From NCBI GenBank assembly GCA_029532625.1, contig JARFXM010000009.1:4402001-4466000 (forward strand): a stretch of DNA of 64,000 nt. Reading direction: 5' to 3'. Each line of letters begins with the position of its first letter. Position 1 is the first letter of the stretch. Position numbers and translations under genes: made by a program. This DNA comes from Lomentospora prolificans. Lineage: Eukaryota; Ascomycota; Sordariomycetes; Microascales; Microascaceae. Of this stretch, positions 8,922 through 20,172 are shown piece after piece. The notes beneath the pieces were generated by a model. The model had not been told where the DNA came from. It was given only the letters and a program-made list of their open reading frames with translations, and did not search any database.

Positions 8922-11900
8922 TCAGCAGGGACGGCCGTTAGTAAGGCGGCTCGGCGAGAGTATCTTCCTTCGGACGAAAAAGGGGGGATGAAAACTCGGA
9001 TTGGAGGAACAGATGACTTGAGCCCTTGAGGTCAAATGGAATAACCGATACGTAATAATAAGTCACTTATTGCCAATATCTCTCTCAAGAAACTGGTGGC
9101 ATCTGGGCGAGAGGTTCGGATGATTGGTGGTCTGGAGCGGGATGCGGAGGGATGTTGGAGTAAGAGACACGATGGACCCATGACGGATCAACTCGTATCA
9201 TGAAATGTGGTTCAGTGATCGACACAAAGATTTGACGAAAATGCAGCTCTGGAAGAACTGTGCTGATGCGATGTTGGGGGTTCCTTGCTAGGGCTGGCAG
9301 GATCCCAGGGAAACATTGAGGGGGGTGATGGTGCCGGCATGAGCACAGGCATGGGCGTGGTGTGGGGTGTTAGTGCGGGCAGTTGACAGCCAGCAGTACG
9401 TCGCTGGCTTCAGAGCAGTGCTATTCCTGTCCACACGCTCAAGACGTGACCAGGCCCTCCTCTTCTTGTGTGAGAACGGAATCCTCGAACTCCTGCACCG
9501 TGCTTCGGCCGGGGGGGGTGGCTGACGCCAACCATACCCCTCCTCCCATCCCGGCTTATGGTGTGGACTTTTTCGCGAATTACAAGAGTTGCTCGAAGAG
9601 GGCGACGGGCGAGAACACCACTGACATCTGGCTTGGATTCGGTCTTACCCGTTTTGGCTTAAGGTAACCATTGTTCTCGAATTTTACAGATGATCTAGGA
9701 AGGTAGGGCACGGCACAGGTCCCGAGCGCGCAGGGGTGGGTTGCAGGAGCGAGTTCGCTTTGTCAGGGTAAGTGACACTACGCAATATACACTCCCGCTC
9801 GATCCCGCTGCGATTACCGAGTGAACCTGGATAGGAGATCATTTCTGACTGCACGATTAATTAATTCCAAACCGTCGGGCAGGCGTTGCAGAAGCAGAGC
9901 GCCTCTATTAGCGATTTTTGAACCTTTCGAATGAGGAAACTCGAAAATAAGGATAGCGAGGAACCTCGAATTGCGCGGTAAAATCCAAATTCGCGCCTGC
10001 CAAAACTAGTGATGAATCACATCATCAAGACGGAGCTTGCGGACGAGTACAGCAGGAGGAAGGCCGAGCACACCCTTCCTCGTAGCTTTCTCTCCCGCTC
10101 TGCACCTGCTTGCGCTGGTTTCCACTAGGCTACCTCTCAACAAAGCGATTTGTACTTTTGCGCGGATCGAGTACTCTCGAGTACGCAGGGTAACTTGCTT
10201 TCCTCTTTCTGGAGATGGAATTTCCGAGTAGATCAGAGAGCAGGGCTTGTTTGCCCCATGCCACCATCCAGTCCGACACCCCACCTCCATCTTGTGCTCC
10301 GGCACCAGGAAGAGACTGGTCATTCTTCAATCCTGAATACGTGCCGTGTGTAGCACATCGCTAGCGTGCTCACTAAAGCAGTGAGTTTTTGTCTTTCTGC
10401 TGCAATTTTACTTTTTCGAGGTCAGTATCGCCTCACCATCGTAGCTGCTGGGGCTGGCCAAGAGGATTGATGCAATGACAAGTTATGGGAACACCTCAAG
10501 TGCTCGGTGCTTACTGAGCCGTTCGTTCTGGGCTGAGAAAACCAAAACCGCAGCCATCGTTTTCCAATTTTGACCCACTGACCGAGGAGTCAGATCCGGC
10601 TCGCTCGAGACACCCGTCATCATTTCCTCGCCCATGATCCTTCCCACCACTTCCGCTTCCCGCTTCGTCTTCGTTCGGATCAGGCTTCAGCGTCGCAACC
10701 TTGGCTACGCGCGAACGACAATCACACGACCGCGAAGGCAACGTGAAGTCGTAGTATTGGATGGAAAGCGACACGGCACGGAACAACAGGAATTCCATGC
10801 CCGAGTCCACTTGTGGACGAACATGGCAGACCATTGGTCTCTCTCCAAGGAAAGAACGCCACGGTATGACTACATTTTAGTCTGCAGAAGAAATGGTTGT
10901 GCTGCCAAACTATTTCCACGAATGCCCATCGAGATAAATCGGGTCTCCAGGGATTGGGAACGTGCCTTGATTTTACAGTTTGCTCCCTCGATCCAGTCTC
11001 TAATACGCTCGATTCCCATGGAACACTCAGTGCAAGTACCGGGCGGGCAATATGTTAAGCGACCGAGCGAGTCGCTGAATTTCCTGTCATCCCCCACCGA
11101 TGTTTCTCAGGGGTTGTCCAATTACAGCGCTTTTCAGCAACCCGAATGACACCCTGCTGCACCCACTCTAGGATTGGGTGCCATTTGGACTCGATAAACG
11201 ACGCAATGGATGACCACAGCTTCCCACCACAGGCCAGAGAATTCCCGTGACGCGGTGCCGTAAACTTGCCGGCGAGCTGGCAAGTCTAGGATTCTAGGCG
11301 ACCAGAGTGGAGAATCTTCAACGCTCCGATCAAACGATCGACACGTCTAAGAAACTAAGTCCCCCCTTGGTTCCGACCACTGGGTATGCTGTGGAGGATG
11401 GCGCAAAGGTAGGAGCAATTCCTTCTCTCCCACCTCCCTCCACGAGCACATGCGGCTTCTATTTTCAAGAATAGGCACTCGCCTGATGTCTGGTATGTAG
11501 TGCTATTTTTCCTGCGCTGTCGAGTAGGTTTTGCACGGAAATCGGCGGAGGTACCTAATGAACGACGAGGAAAGGGCGAAAAACGCCTTGGGCGTGGCGA
11601 GTCGGATCGGTAAACGTTGCCCTTCTCCTTGATGGACACCCGGTGGTCGTAATCTCCCTGCTGCACCTCGTTTTGTCTGTAATGCCCAGGTCTGAAAATG
11701 GTGGGTTGCACTGCCAAAGGGAACACGAAGATCTGAGGGCCGAAAGTGCTGTGCCCCGGGGTTGAGGGTGCTAATCTTTCGGTTACGTCGGGCTCCTGTT
11801 AACTGCCTCGGGCTTCCAGGGGGCAGTGTTGGGGTTTGGGTGTTCGCAGATCAACATCGATCGTAATCTTCCCCTGAGTCTTAGCAGCCTTCAGCGCGCC

Positions 11901-14900
11901 AGGGTGCTGACCGACCAAGCACATAGCAATCCTCCAGACTTTGTGAACCCCGAGGCAGCGCCCATGGGACAGTCACCCACCAGGCATGCGTACAGCCAGC
12001 TGACAGCGGCCTATTTGCCAAATTTAGCGAATAAGGATTTTTCTGCAATGATTATCCACTTTAAGCTCCCGAGAGATTCTAAACTATCAGAGGCGAAGCC
12101 GATCACATTAACCATTTCCCCTGGCTAGAATCCGGCGTCGCTCGCTTCGCCAGCGATAACCGCCCCCACACGCCCTTCTTCATCACCAGTAAACGCCACA
12201 AACGATCCGTATCGATCCGTGTGGCCCATCATGGCTTGTGAGCATGAATAGCCACCAGTACGACCTTAGTGTTGGCCGGGCCCCAGTCACACGGTAGCCC
12301 GACTTAAAACCAACCAACGTTCCATAACTTGCATCTTGGGCACTACCTGCGGCTGGAGCTAGTTATCCTTCTTTTGTTTTAGAGTACACATTGGTACTTG
12401 GAAGGACCGAGCAGTGCGCAAGCGGCTTTCCAAACCAGAGTCAAGCTGGCATAACCCTCGTCCCCTCTGAAGACTGTGCCGTATGACAACTCGGAGGCGT
12501 CTCCTCCCTCCAGCCTACAAACCAGATCTATTTCCGTATTCACTCTAGTTCGGATTCTCCGAAGCTAACACTCTCGAGTTTGTGTGGGATAACTTGCCAA
12601 TTTGGCCCAGGGTAGCCTCCAATCTGACCAAGGCTCGGTCCCCCGGCCCCCGATTGATGATGCACATGAACTGGCCCCAGCGCTACAATTTGAGCTTACT
12701 TCAATCATAATCTACCAGTGCCGTGCTTGGCCAAGGCGAAGATAGGCTCAATTAGTCCTCCATAGCTACTCCTCGCTCAGCATTTAGTCTCGTGTTGCGG
12801 ATAATTTTGTGTAAGTGGTACTAGTGTCAACGAGCCGTGCAGCTAGGTCGCACCAGAGAGAGGAGGATACAACGCTATGGCGCTTGATCATCATACTGCT
12901 CTGGATGAAAGATCCATATCAACAACGACTGGATGGGCCACCCTGCACCTACCACCAAGGTGATGGTCGAGGCCACCGGGTGGTGTGCGTAATATACACT
13001 CTTCGCGCCGGTTCCGGATTCGCTTGGGGGTTGGACGCTGCCCAGGCGAGAAAACCGGATCCCGTCCTCGAGAGTGATTGACTTCACTGTCTTTAGGGCC
13101 AGAAGTGAACGCTTCAGACCCGTCTATCACTATAGCCCGTGCCACGTGTCCAATATTAACCTGCAAGGACCCAAAAAGGTGTCTACCGGGAATTCTTTGC
13201 AGAACTGCTCGCTAGAGAGCGTCTCCCGCAGCTGGTCAGGCTGCTTAAGCATGATCACTCATGCCAACTCAAGGATCAGGAATGCTAAGGGTTCAGCATC
13301 CGCGCCACGGGTCTACTCGCCGCAGCATGCTTGAACCGTCCGTGGACCTACTAGTGTCTTGCACCCAACATTTTCAGTCGCTGCTCGAAGAGAAAGTGGC
13401 GTTCAATAGTCTGAATCTCCAACAACATCTGCAAGACAGCTGCTACTACTGCCGCCAAGTATAGAAAAGCGTCGAAGGAATTGCCGATTGCCGAGGTATG
13501 CGCCTGATTAGAGCTGTTTAAGGGCAATATTGGAAACCCTGCAAGGCGAAGATGTTGCGCCGCGATTGAGCTTGGTGCAGGCACCACCTTGTGCTAGTTC
13601 GTTCCCGTAGCTTGAGGGGTATCCGAACTTCACGCCCCTCGTACCGGCCTCGCATACCTCGAGTGACGTGACGATGTTGCTGCGAGCGCCCTTCGCTCTC
13701 TAGATGGAGGGGTATCTCGAAGGAATAGTGGACAGCCTACTAGCAAACAGCTCACTTATTCATACGTGACTGATCAGTTGCTGGGGGATGCTGGGCGAAT
13801 CGTGAGACAGCCCTCCTCGAGATTCCAACTGGCCTGCCGTGTCGTGGGGTGCCAAGTGCTGAACTGTGAGGACGCGGGTGGTAAGAGCGCTAGCTTTGCA
13901 TATCGCGACCCTAAAGGTCTCACCGGAGCAAGCTCCAGGAGGGGGGACTGGATTCCCTCACGCCTGAGAGGCAGAGCTAGAGTCATGATGTGAGTGTACG
14001 TGTAATGTTCGACGGTGCCATCCCCTTACGGCCGAAGACTGGACGCCACGCCCGGAGTTGAGAAGCCGCGGTTGGGCCGAGTGGTCATCTCACCATCACG
14101 ATGCCTGCCTATTCCATGGCCGGCAAGAGGTTGGTGAGATAGGCGGATGGGGTATGTTCTGGTTGTCGGGGAGGATGGCGTTCCCCGCTCCCCGAAAAGG
14201 CCTTGATTCCACCGGTACAAGCTCGAATCGCAATTGCCTTGGGTAGCTGAACAACTGAATCCTCAACGTCTCCGCGTGAAGATGTTAACGGTAAGCATGG
14301 GTGTTGTGGGAGCAGAACCAAGAGCCTCCATTCCCCATCTGAACCTCCATGTTGACCTTTGCTTAACGTAGCGTCCTCGTAGCCCTCAAAATATCAGATT
14401 AAAAGTCATGAGGCTGTCGAACCAGACACCACTACGGCCGCCGATCTCCAGTGGCGGAAGATGCCTGTCATTGTGATGGCGCGTCTCTGGTCGTTGACCT
14501 CCGTCTAAACTGAGCGCAGTATTTCAGAACGTCCACAGTATCTCCAAGCTAACACAATACCCTCAGGTCTGCATCGCCCTAGAGATCATTAATTTCAGTG
14601 GCTCCACCTTCGCTTTCGTTTCGGTGATTTCACAAGGCTGCCTTGAACGTCCAGTTCCATGAGTTTCGTCCGACGCGATGTCTCGCCCGACAACGCTGCT
14701 ACATCCCACGTTTAGTTGCCGGGTTTTAGTCGTCGCCATTGGAGCACTGTTGGCATCGCATGAGTAGATGTCGCTGACCACCACAAGCTTTCGTTGAAGA
14801 GGGAAGCTGATGATGGTTAAAAGCATCTCGAGCTGGTGCTCGCTCGCTCCGGTAAGAGTCCCCTCCAATCGTCCAAGAGACAGATGTAATAGAGGAATCA

Positions 14901-15046
14901 CCAGGTCATCCTGCATGAAGTATTCTCCGGACCGCCAAGCGATCGATGGGGTATCTCCTGGCCGGTGGTCTGCCGACGAAGGCTCCCATGACCGAGGTGT
15001 TCCCACAGAAGATAATCCACAAATATACCCCGAACGACTTCTATTC

Positions 15047-15160
15047 GAAAAGCCCAAAGCAGAGAAGGAGACGGAGAAGAGGAACCCGAAAAAAAATAGA
15101 AATAATAATAATAATAAAACTAAAAAGGAAAAGAGAAAAAAGAGGAGAAAAAAAACATAC
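15047..15160. repeat. purine-rich tract with AAT microsatellite
   Basis: Almost all purines for about 110 nt, including an (ATA)n run around 15103-15118. Open frames crossing it encode only Lys/Arg/Asn low complexity and are not genes. Confidence 0.75.
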
Positions 15161-16233
15161 AACACCGGGGATTCGCTGGTCGTCACCGACCCAACTACTA
15201 GTCCGGCGCTTCGCAGCTTGTGTTCAGGGGAGCGGACGGGACCCTCAATTTTCTGCGAGCTATGGTCGTATGTGCTAGCTTCCTGTCCATAACTAACTGA
15301 TAAAGGTTGTATCGTGGACTGAGGCGAGCCCGCGGTAATCTAGGAAGCAGCTATCTTGCGTCCAGCGTCTCACGAATCACTCTGAACAGCCCCCACTGCA
15401 GGACGGGCCCCCCTCAAAATATCAGCAGTGGGATCGCTCATAGCATTGTCCTGAACAGGTGGAGAGAGCAGGTTGACATTCCAAAGCGGCGATGATGCGG
15501 ACCCAGATGACCCACTTCTCAGCCCGGGTAGTGCTGTCAAGCTCAATCTGGGAGGATATCCCCTGATTAACCATCGGCGGCGGCGTCTTTGAGCAAACAG
15601 TTCGAGAGAATTGAAGGGCCTCGTTAAATGACTGTAAACAAGAAGATGATAACAGATGGTCGTCAGATAGTCATCGGCAGCAGCATTAGTTCAAGGACAT
15701 AGCAATAGGGCTGCCGCAAGGGTTCATCCTACACCAACTCTATAATCAGGTCTCATGAAAGGCCCGCCCTAGAGTGAAGCACTGTCAGCCATGAGAAAGA
15801 TAATGAACCCTGATGCTGAAGAACACACAGACTAGAGGTGCAGGTAACAAGGCAGAGGTCCTCCGTTGCAAACCAGGATGAATTCAAATCTCTCGAATGA
15901 GAAATCGTTCCCAAGGGGGGCAGTGAGCTCGCCGCCGTTCTGTAACGATCTGGCTAAATATTACTTCGCACACGATTCACATAGTTCAGAAGAGGCTCCT
16001 CGCTCACGCCTCATGGCGGGAATCAGGTGGCGTCGTCAGCAGCCCGATCGACTTTCCATCGCGAAACGTCGCGCAAGCTGTCCCGAGTGGACGCGTGGGA
16101 GACACTGCGTGTTGGAATGCTACCTTGAGATAGATGGCTGTCGTCGTCGCATTACGGAGGTTACAGAGGGGCGAACATGGATCCCTCACAATCTTATTCG
16201 GTAGCATTATTGAGATGAAATATTAATCCAAGG

Positions 16234-16255
16234 TTTTTTTTTTTTTTTTTTTTTT
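16234..16255 (+). repeat. T22 homopolymer
   Basis: Uninterrupted run of 22 T in gene-free DNA. Other long T runs lie at about 20242-20259, 20539-20552 and 43163-43187. Confidence 0.85.
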
Positions 16256-19118
16256 CGGTTGGGTTTGAATTTGGCGCAAAGTGAAGAGCTGAGCCATGGT
16301 TTGCAGGGATGCTCGCTTTGAGCATCCCAATTCGGCGCGAGAACTGGGAATTCGCCGTGATTTAACTTGCCATTCTTAACATGGGTGAGGTTCTGACATT
16401 GTCCCGACCCCAATCAATCTCCTACATTTTAAATTTCATTGATTTTTTTTCGCGGAGATTAAACAAGTCGAAAACGTCGTCCGAACCTGAGTGATGATTT
16501 CGAGCGTACGCATTGTGCTGGAACAGAGAAGGATCATTGGAGCGAGCAACATTCGAGCCCAGAAGATACCGACGAGTGGTGCTGTTAAGCTCAATCCTAT
16601 CATTAGGGATGTTGTCTTCTCTGTGGGCTCGAAACATATTGTACCTTTCATCCAAAAATAGGTATCTTCGCTCTCTCTCGCTGATGCATGAAACCCCAGC
16701 GCCGCAATTGGGGAGGCTTGCCGACCTTAAGCCACCTCTACTGCACAAGTCTCTAGTGCAACACTGCACAAGCCTGGCCCAGAATGCACCCACCACGTGG
16801 ATGAGTTGTCTTCAGCCAGCTGTTCAGAGGCTTCGCCCAGGGCCTGAATGACGCGTCTCTTCCCTCTCCACTTAGCTTGATGACCCAAAGGGGCCGATCA
16901 AGGCTGGCGACAAGGTTTTTCTTCAGGCCAGCACTAGCTTAGTCAATAGTGCAAAACTCCTCGAAGCGAAGCGCCAGTAAGCTTCCGTTGTGGGCGAGTG
17001 GGCGGCGGCACTTACCAACTAGAGAACTCCTACCTTTGTAGACAGCCAGCCGACCGACTCGTAAGGGGCCCACGGGTTTGGGATGAAAGGCCTGTTTATG
17101 GGTTCAAGCAATTTCAAGCTGCCTCTCGGTCTAATCGTGGCGCCACAACAACTCAAAACAGAAGCGAGTGGGTGCATTGTGAGGCCGCCTTTGGAAACAT
17201 TGTCGACGTTTTGCCTGTGTCTAGAGCCCGCTGAGCCAGATTCGTTCTTGCGCGGTGACGGGCCGCGTCCAAAACCAAAGGCATTCTACTTGTCTTTTTG
17301 CGGAGCCACGGACCTGCCCGCGACGGACAAGCGCATTGATCTGGTGTGCCTCGTCAAACAATGCACCCCAACTTACGAATTCAGGAGTCGAAGGATCAAC
17401 ATCAACATCTCTGACTGGCGGGATATACAGGCTTGTACTTTGAGAGTACTGTACATTCTTTTATGTTGCCGGATAGAAAGGGAAGAAAAAGAGGGAATAA
17501 AAAAGGTTGTACCAACCAAACTGGACAGGGTCGGGAGCGAGAACTGCTATCTTATCGGTCTTGGGCTATACCAGGCAAACCCCCGCCTCCATGCCGCAGT
17601 TGACGATGGTGCTCAGATGCGCCCACGCGGTTGCGGTATTAAAAGTATGCTCCGGATTGGGATGGATCCGAAGAGCCGATGCCAGTCTGACGGGAATGAG
17701 CCGCTACTGAGGATATTACTGAGGGCATTGAGGGATAAGTTGGCGGGGGTAGACGCTGATGAGTAACACCCTTTTTGAGGCCGGCAATGGATTAACACGA
17801 GAATTCGTGATTAACAGGGAAATGCCAGAGAAAATGAAGAGTGGGCAGGATAATATCAACATGTACCATCATGGTGGGTCATGGTCTGTTGGAGGTTAGC
17901 TTTGCCATGTGACAGGCACCTGTTCCTTCCCCTGCGTCTCATGAGGGAGCGGAGATGGAAATTGGGTGTGTAAACGAGAGGAAGTTGTTTGGATACCTCA
18001 ACACTAGGACGTAAGTACTTTTGGCGAATCGAATGGCAGTTTCCGTTTATCTGCTGGCCAAGAGTAGAGCGTTGCGTGCTGCTTGCCTGTTGGCGATATC
18101 AGCCTTGAGTGACGTGACCCGGTCCTGGACCGATATGACCAAAGAAGGTTGCACACAAATTTTCCTCTATCAGGCTGGATAAATTACTCGACGAGTGCGA
18201 CGTCACGTCCCACACATCATCGACGTTCTCGCATCCGCTAGGTCAAAAAAGATAAGCTTTTTTTCCATTTGAGTGTAGCGCCTACGTACTTGGAGACGTA
18301 TTCAGCAGCCCGCCGCCCAGAGAGTATTTGGCAATGGCGTAGCGCATGGTCGCACTCTCGGCAGTCTCGTACTTCTTGTAGCCTGGTCGCATCGAGGAGA
18401 CCGAAGCATAACAACCGTGGGGGACTATTGGCAAGATAAATCGTCAAGGAATCAGACCTTACCCACACCAAAAACAAGAATTTCCATGGAAATCCAAGGA
18501 ATGTGTGCGGCTATCCTGGCTCGCTCACTACCGGGGCACACAACCGCAGTGATCGCCAATTGAGTGAATATTACCCCTCGGAATGCAGGTCGACTTTTCC
18601 GAAAAGACCCCTCGGAGAGAGCAGGCGACGAGCAGAGGCAGCAAGGGGTCTCGACCTTGACAGGTTTCTGAATATGTGGGCCAGGCTTGCGCCCGATTAG
18701 CCACGGGAAGCAAGGCAAGGGAAAGACACGGAAAGGAAGGTGTGGAGCAGAAACATTAAGAAGCCGTCGATCGAGCCATTCCACATTCGCTAAGAATAAA
18801 ACAGCCAACTCAAAAGTGAGATATTATGGAGTAATGTGTAATATATAAAAATGGACTTCGAAGGAGGCACAGCCGACGACTGCGGGAGCAGTGGTGAGAC
18901 ATAGCGCGGTGCCGTTTTCGATGATCCCACTCATCCAGCTCCACCCACCCGCCAAGCAGGGAAAGAGGCAGTGACTGTCGAATGCATGTCAAGCCCCGAT
19001 CTCCTGGAGACTCAAGGTTATCTCAATACTCGTTTCAAGTGTTAGTGGGCCGCTAGGAATTGCGTACTTGTCTAACACAACGCTCGTGGCTTGTGCATCG
19101 TTGATTGCGCCAGCACAA

Positions 19119-19253
19119 GTACACATTTCGAGTACAAGGAGTACATTTGCACTACCCGTTTAGAGGTACATCCGCCAGTACACGCACCAGTACTTCCGTC
19201 AGTAATAATAATACGATGCCCGGTCCCAGGCAGGGCTGAGAGGGGATGGGTAC
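19119..19253. promoter_or_regulatory. cluster of GTAC palindromes
   Basis: GTAC occurs at 19119, 19132, 19141, 19166, 19178, 19190 and 19250: six copies in 75 bp and seven in 135 bp, where about one per 256 bp is expected by chance. Several sit in an (A/C)AGTAC context. The cluster lies about 300-400 bp upstream of the putative small GPI-type gene. Regulatory meaning is inferred; GTAC is the core of copper-response elements in some eukaryotes (CRR1-type sites in algae). Confidence 0.35.
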
Positions 19254-19530
19254 ATATGGTCTCGTCGACCAAACCCTTTGGAAGACGAATGTCACAAAAC
19301 ATTTATGGATCGTTGGTCCGTCCTCGAAATTTCATCGCCAAATTATGTACCAGGTGTTTTACCCTTGTTTCTTTTCGTTCCGACCCCAGACTCTTATTTT
19401 CCTTTTTCCCTCTCCTAGCTTTTAACTTTCGAAAGCAAGATAAATAGCCTGGCATCCCGACGATCGATCTGTTCTCGGCTTCGTGTTGAATACGCCTCCC
19501 CCACGAAAGCCAAGATTCCTAATGCCGACA

Positions 19531-20172
19531 ATGGCTATCTCTCGGAAGCGACCCACGACGGGTTCCCCCATGCCCTCTCTCCGAAGCGATATCATACCGA
19601 TTCTACAGCTTCTCGCGGTTTTCTTCGCCAGCACCTCAACGGCCCTTCACCACCCCGTATCCGCCTTAATCGATACGAGGAGGCTCGTTTCGCATATGAA
19701 CGACCTCACAGTCGCTTCGTGTCCCTCGACTTTCCTCCCTCCAATGCGCAATGAGAGCGCAAATAGCCAACACACCTTCCACCGCGACATATTAGAAGCA
19801 CCCATCTATCTCGAGGAGTCGAGATCAGAAAATATCCCCTTATCAACCCAACCATTACAGCGGCCGTCAACACCCGCAGATTATTGCAATTCGAAGACAA
19901 TACCATCGCATCAGGTATTAGCTTCCGCGCCGCCAATACACAATCGCCTCAACATCGTTAAAGGCATGCTCCTCAACAACTGGAAGCAAAAAAGCGCCCT
20001 CGTTACCACAGGATGGATCCACTTCTTCCTCTCTACTTCAAAGAAAATTGATGGGACGGGCGATGCTGAAGGCGAGTCCCTTACAGGTCTAAGACCAGGC
20101 AGTTCCAAAACTCATGTTGGCGCTGCAGCTGTCGCGCTTCTCAGCCTGGCGACTGTGATGTGCATGCTCTGA
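19531..20172 (+). CDS. putative small secreted GPI-type protein
   Basis: I do not recognise the family. The open frame encodes 213 residues. A hydrophobic stretch (IIPILQLLAVFFAS, about 21-34) follows a basic N-terminus and ends STSTA-L, like a signal peptide. The C-terminus ends in a hydrophobic segment (VGAAAVALLSLATVMCML) after a small-residue GSSKT site, like a GPI signal. The middle is Ser/Thr/Pro-rich with sequons (NES and others). I chose the ATG at 19531 for its context (GACAATGGC). ATGs at 19522 and 19570 are alternatives; the latter gives a more compact signal peptide. An upstream GTAC cluster and a downstream T-run flank it. No homologue is known to me, and a chance open frame cannot be excluded. 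Confidence 0.45.
   Translation: MAISRKRPTTGSPMPSLRSDIIPILQLLAVFFASTSTALHHPVSALIDTRRLVSHMNDLTVASCPSTFLPPMRNESANSQHTFHRDILEAPIYLEESRSENIPLSTQPLQRPSTPADYCNSKTIPSHQVLASAPPIHNRLNIVKGMLLNNWKQKSALVTTGWIHFFLSTSKKIDGTGDAEGESLTGLRPGSSKTHVGAAAVALLSLATVMCML

Larger units (their letters stand above)
8417..19530. other. 11-kb gene-free stretch
   Basis: I find no open frame here with a recognisable domain, signal peptide or plausible splice chain. Scattered frames (for example 10634-11149 on plus, 14563-15186 on minus, 17083-17766 on plus) have low-complexity or random-looking translations. Notable sequence elements are listed separately: a Z-prone alternating tract at 8899, a purine-rich/AAT tract at 15047, a T22 run at 16234 and a GTAC cluster at 19119. 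No transposase, reverse transcriptase or long terminal repeats were recognised. By eye, CpG is common, so heavy RIP is not apparent. Confidence 0.55.

Noticed and set aside
10634..11149. 171-codon plus-strand frame in the 11-kb interval
   Set aside because: Arg-rich without recognisable domain, no supporting promoter or splice structure.
14563..15186. 207-codon frame starting with a Leu/Phe-rich stretch that mimics a signal peptide
   Set aside because: The hydrophobic run is the reverse complement of a purine-rich low-complexity tract.
16422..16796. Minus-strand frame with partly protein-like sequence (ERRYLFLDERYNMFRAHRED)
   Set aside because: No family match recalled, no clear exon boundaries; possibly an old gene relic but not supportable.
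17083..17766. 227-codon plus-strand frame
   Set aside because: No domain, signal or conserved pattern; kept as chance open frame pending RNA evidence.
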